Below, one piece after another: positions 44,746 through 54,039 of a DNA stretch of 64,000 nt (the stretch's first letter is position 1; every line of letters starts with the position of its first letter). Under the pieces are notes generated by a model. It saw only the letters and a list, made by a program, of their open reading frames with translations. It was not told where the DNA came from and did no database searches. Both the position numbers and the translations under genes were made by a program. The stretch is from Cynocephalus volans (lineage: Eukaryota; Chordata; Mammalia; Dermoptera; Cynocephalidae). Where the stretch lies: the NCBI RefSeq assembly GCF_027409185.1, contig NC_084474.1:26937382-27001381 (forward strand). Direction: 5' to 3'.

Positions 44746-45227
44746 AGCAACATCTTGGCTCAAAATCTTCCCATTTTTCAATTCCACCTTGTTGCCTGTC
44801 CTGTCAGAGTGCAAGAACATGAAGACAGGCAATTCACTGCAAACGGACTTCAGTGAAATTTTCCCCTTAGGGATCAGCACGTCCCACTGGGTGAAGAGGA
44901 GATTTTGATCTCGTGTTACCCGAGCTCCTAAGAAGGAAGAGTAATCCTTCAGGTTGAAGCATCAAGTCTCTTGGGCACATATTCTCCCCATCCCACTTCA
45001 TCTTCGAGAAGTAGGCAGGGGCTCATATACAGAGGCATGAACAGAGCTCCCCAAAAATAATGCAGGCGGTTGAGGAGCTTTCCTGGAAGAGCAATCGAAA
45101 TGATGCAGACACCTGATCTAGCACACCTGAGTCTCTTCTTTTCCCAGCAGGAAGGTGAGTGCTTCCCCTCAGAGCGAGGGAAGGGTCTTTGGGAAGGTTC
45201 CCATCTATGCTTAAAGAATGAGGATTA
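44746..45227. other. Unassigned sequence with a short open stretch
   Basis: The minus-strand frame through 44945-44692 stays open for about 80 codons and includes DQNLLFTQWDVLIPKGK. I do not recognise the family, and its last third runs into the L1. It may be a pseudogene piece or chance. Confidence 0.3.
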
Positions 45228-45372
45228 GGGCCGAGCCCGTGGCGCACTCGGGAGAGTGGGGCGCTGGGAGTGCAGCGACGCTCCCGCGGCAGGTTCGGAT
45301 CCTATATAGGAATGGCCGGTGCACTCACTGGCTGAGTGCAGGTCACAAAAAAGACAAAAAAAAAAAAAAAAA
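45228..45372 (+). mobile_element. CYN dimer, GC-rich variant
   Basis: GGGCCGAGCCCGTGGCGCAC, CGACGCTCCCGCGGCAGG, TTCGGATCCTATATAGG, GGCCGGTGCACTCACTGG, GTCACAAAAAAGAC and poly-A. Target duplication AAAGAATGAGGATTA on both sides. It differs from the common dimer and resembles 63743-63892. Confidence 0.92.
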
Positions 45373-45551
45373 AAAGAATGAGGATTAAAGGCAGTTCTTT
45401 GTGGCTTGATATTCAGGAGAAAAAAACCCCGCCCAGAATTTAGGAATTTATGCTTGCTTCGATTGTTGTGTTTTCTCTTAGGAATTTTACACCCAGTAGT
45501 AGGGACTGAAGGATACAGCAAACCCATTAGAGAAGGCAGAAGTCTGGCATC

Positions 45552-45980
45552 TGTTAATAGATTGAACTGTGCCCCCCAAAAAGATATGTTAAAGTTCTAA
45601 CTCCCCCCCCAAAACACACCTGTTAATGTGACCTTATTTGGAAATAGTTTTTGCAGATGTAATCAAGTTAAGATGAGGTCATTAGAGTGTTCTCTGATCC
45701 AGTAGGACTGGTGTCCTTATAAGAAGAGGGAAGATGGCCCAGTGATGACAGAAGATGAGACTGAAGTCATGCTAAAGAACAAGCCAAGGAATGCCTGGGG
45801 CCACCAGAAGCCGGAATAACCAAGAAAGACTCCTCCCATAGAGGTTTCGGAGGGATGGCCTCCTGCCCACATCTTGATTTTGGACTTTTAGTCTCCAGAA
45901 CCATGTGAGAATAAATGTCTGTTGTTGTAAACCACCCTGTTTGTGGCACTTTGTTACAACAGCCCTAGGAAATTAATACA
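45552..45980 (+). mobile_element. MaLR-like LTR
   Basis: TGTTAATAGATTGAACTGTGCC, ACCTTATTTGGAAATAG, AGTTAAGATGAGGTCATTAG, ACTGGTGTCCTTATAAGAAG, AATAAATGTCTGTTGTTG and an AATTAATACA end. Same family as 63349-63960. Confidence 0.8.
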
Positions 45981-46514
45981 GAACCCTACACCTAGAAATC
46001 ACAGCCAACAACGTATCACATCACTGTGGTTTCCATATTTATTATGAGTTGTCGAGCTAGGCAGCTTTCTTGAAGAAATGATCACCTGCCATATTTTGAG
46101 AGTTCCCTAAGCATTTATGGATTTGTAAATCATAACCTTAGTTAATAAAATTGTCTCTTTTGGCTAGAAGGTTTTATTTTTAGAACACAGACATTTCTAA
46201 TCCCTACATTTGATTCACTTTCATATGAAAATTACAAATCTGACTTTGTTCAGATGTTCCTGAGTTAGAGTCATACAATCAAATTAAAATCAGAAGTGAT
46301 TTAACATGCTGAAAAAAGACACTTTATTTCTCTTTGAAAATATGACTTTGATTGGGGATTTTTACACAGGTGGTTTCAGAAGCTCATTAGTCTTTCCAAA
46401 ATTCCCCTTCCTGAAAGGTCATTACAATTTTCAGCCATTCCCTCAGTAGTCAGGGAGGGTTTGAAAACTTGTCCAACGCTCCTGCCCCAGCAGCTCATTG
46501 AAATGAAACCAGGA
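45981..46514. other. Unassigned sequence
   Basis: AT-rich, no gene or clear repeat. Confidence 0.45.
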
Positions 46515-46677
46515 GGCCGGCCTGTGGCTCACTCGGTAGAGTGCGGTGCTGATAACGCCAAGGCCACGGGTTCGGATCCCTACATAGGGATGGCGGTTAG
46601 CTCACTGGGTGAATGTGGTGCTGACAACACCAAGTCAAGAGTTAAGATCCCCTTACCGGTCATCTTTCAAAAAAAAA
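46515..46677 (+). mobile_element. CYN dimer SINE
   Basis: GGCCGGCCTGTGGCTCAC to CTTACCGGTCATCTTTC and A tail. Target duplication GAAACCAGGA at 46505-46514 and 46678-46687. Confidence 0.95.
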
Positions 46678-46750
46678 GAAACCAGGATGGAACTCTGCAG
46701 CTTCCATGCTTGAAAATATTATCACAGGTATTCTCACCTATTTTATTTTA

Positions 46751-46872
46751 TTTTTTTAAAAGATGACCGGTAAGGGGATCTTAACTCTTGACTTGGTGTT
46801 GTCAGCACCACACTCACCCAGTGAGCTAACCGGCCATCCCTATATGGGATCCGAACCCGTGGCCTTGGTGTT
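46751..46872 (-). mobile_element. CYN dimer, 5'-truncated
   Basis: Starts TTTTTTTAAAAGATGACCGG on the plus strand and ends within unit 1 at GGCCTTGGTGTTA. It lies inverted 74 bp from the preceding dimer. Confidence 0.92.
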
Positions 46873-46927
46873 ACTTATTTTTAAAAGGGGCAAAACAATT
46901 GCAGTGGCATTAAAATATGTGCACAAA

Positions 46928-47066
46928 AATAAATAAACAAATAAGATGCTCAGTAAATGTTGGGCTGGCTGGTTTGCCCAGCAGGTTAGAGTGTGGTGTT
47001 ATAACACCAAAATCAAGGGTTCAGATACCTGTTCCAGCCAGCCACCAAAAAAACTAATCAATTAAT
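46928..47066 (+). mobile_element. CYN monomer with extra 5' segment
   Basis: The SINE body is at 46962-47053. The flanking direct repeat AAAATATGTGCACAAA lies at 46912-46927 and 47068-47083, so about 34 bp of AATAAATAAAC/AGATGCTCAGTAAATG sequence sits between the left repeat and the SINE. Confidence 0.8.
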
Positions 47067-47067
47067 T

Positions 47068-47597
47068 AAAATATGTGCACAAATTCTTTGATACGTCCCC
47101 CTTCAGTAGGTGGAGACTAATGCCCCTCCCCTTGAGTGTGGGCTGGGCTTAGCTACTTGCTTCCATGAATAGCACAAGAGTAGGAGTGATGGTGTGTGAC
47201 TGCAGAGACCAGGTGGTAAAAGGCAATACAGCTTTCTCCTTGCTCCTTCTCTTGCATCACTCACTCATGGGAAGCCAGGTGCTGTGTCATGAAGACACCA
47301 GGCAGTCAGTCCCATGTGGTGAAGAATGGAGACCTCTTGCCAATTGCCGTGCAAGTGAGCCATACGTTCAGAACATCTGTTTGAAAGCAGTTCCTCTGTC
47401 TCTGGTAAAGCTTTCAGATGATTGCTGCTGTGGCCAACAACTTGACCCAAATTTCAAGTGGGACCCTGAGCCAGAACATCCCCCAAGTCCTTCCAGATTC
47501 ATGACTCTCAGAAACGGAGAGAAGTAAGAAATGTTTGCTGCTGTGAGATGCTGAGTTTGGAGGAAATTTTTTATGCAGCAACAGCTAACTAACAGTG
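47068..47597 (+). mobile_element. MaLR LTR (MLT1C/D-like)
   Basis: TTCTTTGATACGTCCCCCTTC, CCCCTTGAGTGTGGGCTGGG, GGGAAGCCAGGTGCTGTGTC, TTTCAGATGATTGCTGCTG, GAGCCAGAACATCCCCC, and the GAGATGCTGAGTTT and GCTAACTAACA end. The 5' edge lies to the left of the CYN insertion and is unclear. Confidence 0.78.
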
Positions 47598-47606
47598 TTT
47601 ATAGAA

Positions 47607-47942
47607 GGCTGTATCTGTGGGGAATTTGTTTCAGGACCCTCCTTAGATATCAAAATCTACAGATGCTCAAATCCCTGATGTAAAAAGGCATAGTATTTGC
47701 ATATAGCCTATGCACATCCTCTCATATACCTTAAGTCATCCCCAGATTACTTATAATACCTAATATAATGTAAATGCTAAGTAAATTATTGTTATACTGT
47801 ATTGTTTAGGGAATAATAATTTTTAAAAGTCTGTACATGTTCAATACAGATGCAACTATACATTTTTTTCGCTAATATTTTCAATTTAGAGTTCGTTGAA
47901 TCCACGGATGAAAAATCCACAAATACAGAGGGTCAACTGTAT
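47607..47942 (-). mobile_element. Tigger-like DNA transposon remnant
   Basis: ATCTGTGGGGAATTTGTTTC, AAAATCTACAGATGCTC, ATTTGCATATAGCCTATGC, AATGTAAATGCTAAGTAAA and the AGAGGGTCAACTGTA end. Reverse orientation relative to 7478-7807. Confidence 0.75.
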
Positions 47943-48136
47943 ACATTTGTACTTTCTTCTTTTAACAATAAAGAAAACTCTCAAGTATTAACAAAAGTGG
48001 TTTTAAAAAGTGGTTACATGAAGAATGGGGCACAGGTTGGATGGGAATAGGGAAGAAAACTAGACATCTCAATCTATATTTTTTAATGCATTCCCTTTGT
48101 TTTTTATTAAGTTCATACTTATTTCCATACTTTAAA

Positions 48137-48168
48137 GTTGTGTGTGTGTGTGTGTGTGTGCGTGTGTC
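48137..48168 (+). repeat. (GT)n microsatellite
   Basis: About 15 GT units with one GC interruption. Confidence 0.95.
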
Positions 48169-48174
48169 CTCCAT

Positions 48175-48785
48175 TTAGCGCTATCATGAGAGCTCATCCA
48201 GTGTCAATCTAGCCTTCGTTTGTCACTAGCAGAAGATACAGTCTGAGCCAGTAAACATCATAGAGGAAGGTCAGGAGATTGGTAGGGAACAGATCAAAGG
48301 AATATTCTGTTCTGGGGGGAAAAAAAACAGAGAGAAGGAGAAATGGTGACATACTATGACTAACAAAGTGTCACAGAAGGTGGGAAGGTAGTAGAAAAAG
48401 AGACGCACACAATAGGCTTGTGCAGAAATAGAACTAAAGCTCTTGCTTTCCCCTCATTTAAACCATGCAGTGTGAGCAACAGGTGCCTTATTGTTCCAAA
48501 GAGTCAGGCATACAGCAGGGGACAACTAAAGACAATATGGTTGTCTGAGGGTTCGGGCAGAATGAGGAGCTGAGTTCACAAATGAAGTGTCAGAGAAGAG
48601 ACAACAATCAGGCAGACCCACAATCAGAGGAGCCAACTCAGAACCTTCCTGCCTGGCCAGATATTAAGAGTTAGTAAAAAAAAAAAAAATATGCAGATAT
48701 TAGGATTTGAGTGACTTGGAGAAATTTCTGCTTCTTTATTCCATTTACTGATTTAAAGGTTGTTAGATGTTATTTCCTGTTATTT
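48175..48785. other. Unassigned sequence
   Basis: No gene or clear repeat recognised. Short A runs at 48320 and 48677. Confidence 0.45.
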
Positions 48786-48788
48786 AAT

Positions 48789-48920
48789 ATTTTTTTGGCA
48801 GGTGGCCAGTTGAATTTCCTCTTAAATATTTTTTTCCTTTACTGGCTGGTACAGGGATTGAACCCTGGACCTGTTGTTATCAGCACCATGTTCTAAACAA
48901 CTGAGCAACTGACCAGCCTT
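48789..48920 (-). mobile_element. CYN monomer plus a short second CYN 3' piece
   Basis: 48829-48918 is a minus-strand monomer (ACTGGCTGGTACAGGGATTG to CAACTGACCAGCC). Just before it, TTTTTTGGCAGGTGGCCAGT (48791-48810) looks like the 3' end of another minus-strand copy. Confidence 0.8.
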
Positions 48921-48937
48921 AAATGTTTTTTTCTAAC

Positions 48938-49622
48938 TGTAACCTAGGGTGCAGGTTCTCCTAAATGCCCAGGTGCTTGCCACTGCTAAAACATCCAAAA
49001 TAGGAAGTGAACCGGCCGTAACCCTTTGTTCTGAGTCTCTGTTCTTGCAGGAGGCGGCAGGAAGTCAGGACCCATGAAATACTAGACTGCCCTCAAAATA
49101 TATCAATGAAAACTGAAATACAGGACCCAGGGATGAACTCTGGTGAATCTCCACCCAAGGAGGATCTGGGATCTCCACACCTACCTGCCCCTGTTTCATG
49201 TCATGGGCCAACCATGACAAGAAGTCTCAATTCCCACCTATGGACTGTAACTGTACTGGGTTTAGCGCATGTGACAACTTCCTGAGGTCCCACTGTTGCC
49301 CAAAGGCCACATTCTTTCCTGGCTCCAAATACAAATTTGCCTTCAGAACTGACCAGTGAACTATGTCCTACAGTCAACCAATCCAAATTGAACAAGCTTG
49401 TACCCCTCATTTACATGAGAGGACCTCAATGAGAACTTGGTGGGAAGTTAGGTGGGAACTTTGGCTATATAAGATGGCCCCTTTCTCCTGTTTGAGGGGA
49501 CACTGCTTTGGGAGTGATCTCCATTATTTTCCTTACTTGTAAGTAATAAAGCCTTTTCCCCGCAAGCCTGGTCTTGGTTGTTTTGTACTCTCTGAGAGAC
49601 TGGCCCCCATTGTCCAGTAACA
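48938..49622 (+). mobile_element. ERV1-type LTR
   Basis: TG start and CA end (GTCCAGTAACA). The TATA-like TATATAAG lies at 49466-49473, and AATAAA at 49545-49550 is followed by a T/C-rich stretch. About 680 bp. No viral gene seen. Family name not assigned. Confidence 0.7.
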
Positions 49623-50470
49623 AAATAATCTTAAGGTAAAAATGCTAGTAAGAGTTTTGGGGGAGAAAAGAATTTTGACTGGGTCATACTCATACCGTAT
49701 TCCAAAAAAATCATAGGGAGAGGGTCCTAGGCAATGGTCCCAGAAAATAATCAAGAACCTCACCAAAGGAAGAGTACATGGCACAGATATTGCAAGGATG
49801 TTGTGAGTTGTTAAGTATTGTCCAGCTAATATACTTCCTTTAGGATAAATACTGGGGAAAAATTTGAGAAGTAAGATAAGACAGACATTTTAGACCTTGG
49901 CCAATAACTTTTTAGCACGCTCAGTAAAAACACTCTGATATACTCAGCCCCTATCAAAGTGTCTGCCAAGCGACCCACTTTTTGAGAGAGCGGGATTGAG
50001 TGCCCTCTCTCCAACTTCGGTTATAGGAATGGCCCCTTCAGGTTTATGGAGGGACCTAACCTTGACTTGGCCATGGCTCCTAAGTCCCAGTGGGAACTTG
50101 GATCAAGCTGTGGCACTCAGAATCCTTTCCTCTTTAATATGGGCATGACATGCAGAGGGAGGTTTAGGCTTTCCAGGTAGTGGACCTGTGGTACCTACAT
50201 TGAGAAGCTAACGGTTGCCATTTTGTACCCCGTCAAGGAAAGAGATTGCAGAGAAAAGAAAGAGAATCAAGCAGATACCCAAGAAGAACATGGATAGGAG
50301 AAAAAGAGAAGATAGCTTGAGTGTATTCTAGTTTGGGTCCCTGATTCTAGTTTGGGGCCCTCAGCTTCCTCAAAACTTACCTGTGTCCTTAGAATAAATT
50401 CTAGCTTGAGCCAGTTTCTGTACTTGTTGCCGAAAGATTGTCAGCCAATACTCTGCAAATTATTAAATAG
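49623..50470 (+). other. Possible non-coding ERV internal sequence
   Basis: Directly follows the LTR. It has no recognisable primer-binding site and no coding motif. Tandem-like ATTCTAGTTTGGGTCCC / ATTCTAGTTTGGGGCCC at 50325-50361. It could be leader or unrelated DNA. Confidence 0.3.
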
Positions 50471-50781
50471 AACAGAGCCATAGAAGTGGATCTCTTTTGC
50501 TTCTTCCCTTCCTATGATGTATACCTTTGATTAATTCAAGAACTTTATCTGAGAAATATTGATTGAGAACCTACACATGCAAGACTTCCGTGAGTGTGAG
50601 TGAAAAAAGACCTAAAGATATAGCATCATTGATATTTTGCCAAAAAAAAATGAGATTTTAACAAAATATTTTAACCTACTTGAAAGCAAAGCCTTTCAAA
50701 TGTTTACACAATCATAAAATAAAATACTCTATATATTACTATAATATATGCTATATACTCTGTGTGTATATATATATGTGA

Positions 50782-50813
<32 letters not shown>

Positions 50814-51220
50814 ATGTATAATTTTCTTCAATTACCTTTTTTAAAAATAATACATGAGTAAGGAAAATCCAATGTTCCAATCTCCAATCTGGGGCTGTTT
50901 TGGGTAATAGGCTTCATGGTAGAAGGAGTCTGATCGATGTCATTAATACTGACCAGATTTCCCCCTGACACAGGCATGTCTCTTTGGCATCCACAAAGTA
51001 ATAGTTATTTCCTGCTCTCTGCCGCTGATGGATAGCTAACTCCCAAAGCTCTCGTTTCTCTGTCCCATCACCTGGGGCAACATAAAGCAGTATTGGACTG
51101 TGTATCTGTGAATTATGTTGGCTCCATGTAAGAACTTTTCTCCAAATCTTGGCCAGACAATTTTCTAATTCTAAACTCATGCTTCTCCAAGTTTTAAAAT
51201 CATGTAAAAAGAAACACAAG
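50471..51220. other. Unassigned sequence with TA/TG microsatellite
   Basis: Imperfect TATATA and TGTGTG run at 50760-50819. No gene recognised. A 101-codon minus frame (50914-51219) has no known domain. Confidence 0.45.
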
Positions 51221-51312
51221 GGGCTGGCCTGTTAGCCCAATTGGTTAGAGCACGGTGTTGGTAACACCAAGGTCAAGGGTTCAGATCCTCTGACCGGCCA
51301 GCTACAAAAAAA
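51221..51312 (+). mobile_element. CYN monomer SINE
   Basis: GGGCTGGCCTGTTAGCCCAA to CGGCCAGCTAC plus A tail. Flanks share AAAGAAACACA. Confidence 0.93.
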
Positions 51313-51405
51313 AAGAAACACATCTTAGAATTGTTTCCTGTATAGTCCACTAAATAGCATCAACCTGAGTTCAAATGTACCTTCTTTTAGAACAATGTAC
51401 AGTTT

Positions 51406-51520
51406 CAGGCCGGTCTGTGGCTCACTTGGGAGAGTGTGGTGCTGACAACACCAACTCAAGGGTTAAGATCCCCTTACCGGTCACCTTTTAAAAAAAAAAA
51501 AAAATTAAATAAAAAAAAAA
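51406..51520 (+). mobile_element. CYN SINE, fused short form
   Basis: Unit-1 start (GGCCGGTCTGTGGCTCAC) joined in the GTGGTGCTGACAACACCAA block to the unit-2 end (CCCCTTACCGGTCACC). Target duplication AGAACAATGTACAGTTT (51389-51405 and 51521-51537). Confidence 0.93.
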
Positions 51521-51539
51521 AGAACAATGTACAGTTTGG

Positions 51540-51975
51540 TCTAGAACCGTCATAATGAATGCCCATAATCATGGTTGGATGTCTTAGTCTTATAATTACA
51601 TCCTACTGGTCACCAGGAGAAAAGATAAAATATGTGTTAAAAGAAAAACTTTAGACAAATTAGATTTAACAGTTCAATTTGAGCAAAGAATGATTTGCGA
51701 ATCAGGCAGTGCCCAGAATTGGAACAAATTCAGAGCACTCCGCCTTTGCCACATGGTTGGTTAAGATTTATAGACAGAAAAAAGGAGGTGACCTACGGAA
51801 AATGGAAGTGAGGTACAGGAGAGTGGGCTGCCTGTGACTGGCTAAGACTCGGCTACTTGTTAGGAGGGTAGGTTACAATCTGCTTGCACATCACATTAAG
51901 TTACAGGAGTAGATTAGTCTGTTTCACGTCAAGTGAGGTTACATTTCACTGTGTCTGAAGAAACCTTCAGAAGAA
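51540..51975. mobile_element. Possible LTR-like repeat, not assigned
   Basis: AATTTGAGCAAAGAATGATT, CAGAAAAAAGGAGGTGACC, ATGGAAGTGAGGTACAGG and GTGACTGGCTAAGACTCGGC are familiar from an old mammalian repeat, but I cannot name it. Confidence 0.4.
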
Positions 51976-52078
51976 TTTTTTTTTTTTTTGGCACCTGGCC
52001 AGTATGGGGATCTGAACCCTTGTGACTCTGGTGTTATAACACTGCACTCTAGCTAACTGAGTTAACTGGGCCAGCCCT
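51976..52078 (-). mobile_element. CYN monomer SINE
   Basis: Poly-T, GGCACCTGGCCAGTATGGGG to GTTAACTGGGCCAGCCC. Confidence 0.92.
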
Positions 52079-52209
52079 AACATATGTATTTATTAACCTA
52101 TGCAACATTTATTGAGAACCTTCCACATGCTACTATGTTGGTTCAAGATACATAACAATATCTGTACCACCCAGCCTCCCCCCCAAATATATATATATAT
52201 ATGAAAATA

Positions 52210-52350
52210 AAAATACCTCATTATCTCATTTAATCTTCATAGCAGTCCTATGAGGCAGCTATTATCATCTCTATTTTACAGAAAAAAAATTGAACTGACT
52301 TTTGCCTGAGGTCACAGTTAGTAAGCCCAGTGTGTGTGCAAGACTGGCAA
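52210..52350 (+). mobile_element. MIR
   Basis: CTCATTTAATCTTCATAGCAG, CTATGAGGCAGCTATTATC, CTATTTTACAG, GAGGTCACAGTTAGTAAG. Confidence 0.8.
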
Positions 52351-52393
52351 TGTCTTCTTAGTTTTAAGAAGTACAAACTAATAGAAAACAGTA

Positions 52394-52499
52394 GGGCTGG
52401 CTGGTTAGCTCAGCTGGTTAGAGCACAGTGTTATAACACCAAAGACACAGGTTTGGATCCCCGCACTAGCCAGCTGCCAAAACAAAACAAACAAAAAAA
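52394..52499 (+). mobile_element. CYN monomer SINE
   Basis: GGGCTGGCTGGTTAGCTCAG to CTAGCCAGCTGCC plus an ACAAAACAAACAAAAAAAG tail. Confidence 0.93.
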
Positions 52500-52559
52500 G
52501 GCTAAAAATGCAATGCAATAAGTGAGCACACAGCAGGGAAGCTGCAGAGAGGGTTTGGG

Positions 52560-53290
52560 TATTACATAGAAAGGTTCAGAAGTTATTCTGAGGGAGGTGA
52601 CAGCAGAGAGAAGCTGAGCAGGACATGCGAGCTCAGTCCCCAAGAAGAAGGAATTATACGTCAGTGAGGCCAGGGAAATCAAGGAGTTTTTAATGGTGTC
52701 CCAACCTGCGCAAATGGCCTGAACTATCCACACGGTTGAAGCAGCCCAGCTCATTCAGAAAATCTCAAGTCACAGGGTTCGTCTGAAGTGATGGATACTT
52801 GGCCTTGAAGGTGAGCCGTGGATAGAGGCCAGATTGTAAAGCATCCTGGAGGACTTACTAAGGAGTTTGAAGTGTATTCCTGAATGCAGCGGGGGTCTGG
52901 GAAGAATAACTCAAAGTAGGGGAGACACTTGATCAGGGTGTGTTTTGAAAAGATGTTCATGATGCTCTGAATTAAGGTAATGACTGTTAGTAGAAAGAGG
53001 GAAGATTTGAGAGATAATTTGAAGTTGGAATGAGGGAGGACCTGATGAGCAGGTGGATGTGGAGGACAAAGAAAAGAAGCATCCAGCGTCCTGGGTAACT
53101 TCCATGTGGCAATAGAGAATTCAAGAGGGACAGTTCAGAAAGGAGCTCAATTTGAGATATAAAGAGAATGTATTTAGAAATAGTGGGTCTGGAGCTTAGG
53201 AGAAAGATCTGGCTGTAATTACAGAATCATCCGGGTAGTGGAAGGCACAGAAATGTCTCAATTCATTCAGGAATGGCATATAGGGAGAGG
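52560..53290 (-). mobile_element. L2 fragment, antisense
   Basis: Low-similarity L2: GATAGAGGCCAGATTGTAAAGC, GGAGTTTGAAGTGTATTCC, GGGGAGACACTTGATCAGG, ATCCAGCGTCCTGGG, GGTCTGGAGCTTAGGAGAAAG, ATTACAGAATCATCCGGG. Confidence 0.6.
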
Positions 53291-53506
53291 GAAGGGCTGG
53301 GACCAAATCCCACAGTGACGTCACACGGCGAATATGTGCCTGGCGAATATGTGCCTGGCACTGGAGACAGATAGACTGGGCACCTCATCCCAGCTCTGCC
53401 AGCCTGTGACCTTGTGCCATTTAACTTCTACAAGGAAAGTAATAATTCCTACCTCACAGAGTAAACTGTGAAAACCAAATGAGAAAAGGTATCTAAAGAA
53501 CTCAAG

Positions 53507-53675
53507 GGGCCAGCCAGTGGCTCACTTGGGAGAGTGTGGTGCTGATAACACCAAGGCCAAGGGTTCGGATCCCTATATAGGGATGGCCGATTAGCTCACT
53601 TGGGAGAGCGTGGTGATAAACAAAACAAAGTCAAAGGTTAAGATCCCCTTACTGGTCATCTTTTAAAAAAAAAAA
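53507..53675 (+). mobile_element. CYN dimer SINE
   Basis: GGGCCAGCCAGTGGCTCAC, unit 2 with CTCACTTGGGAGAGCG, CTTACTGGTCATCTTT, poly-A. Unit 2 has an unusual GATAAACAAAACAAAG in its anticodon-arm region. Confidence 0.95.
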
Positions 53676-53799
53676 CTCCAAACATGCCTGTCCCCAAGCA
53701 CATACTCAGTAAATGTTGGTGGTTGTTATCTCTGCTGGAAAATACTTCAAATGCTTCGCAAGTTCATGAATATTTAAGTGTAATTTTCATATCTAATAA

Positions 53800-54035
53800 T
53801 ATATACTTAATAATAATAATAAACTCCCATGGAGCACTCACTAGATGCCTCATATAGTGCTGGGTATTTTGCATTAGTATCTTCAATCCACATAGCATCT
53901 CTCTGACAGTATTAGGTTTATTATTCCCATTTTACTGAAGAAGAAACTGAAGCCTGTGAGGTTAGTTGACTCGCCCAAGGTCACACATTCACTGCAAGCA
54001 GGAAGGGGGATGGGATGCAGGCCTTCTGGCCTTAG
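53800..54035 (+). mobile_element. MIR
   Basis: CATGGAGCACTCACTAGATG, CATTTTACTGAAGAAGAAACTG, CGCCCAAGGTCACACATTC. Confidence 0.8.
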
Positions 54036-54039
54036 CCCA

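Noticed and set aside
45135-45160. Splice-like acceptor and donor (TTTTCCCAGCAG then AAGGTGAGT)
   Set aside because: They would bound an exon of only a few bases, with no supporting coding context.
49623-50470. ERV gag/pol/env remnants after the LTR
   Set aside because: No recognisable coding motif or primer-binding site was seen in any frame.
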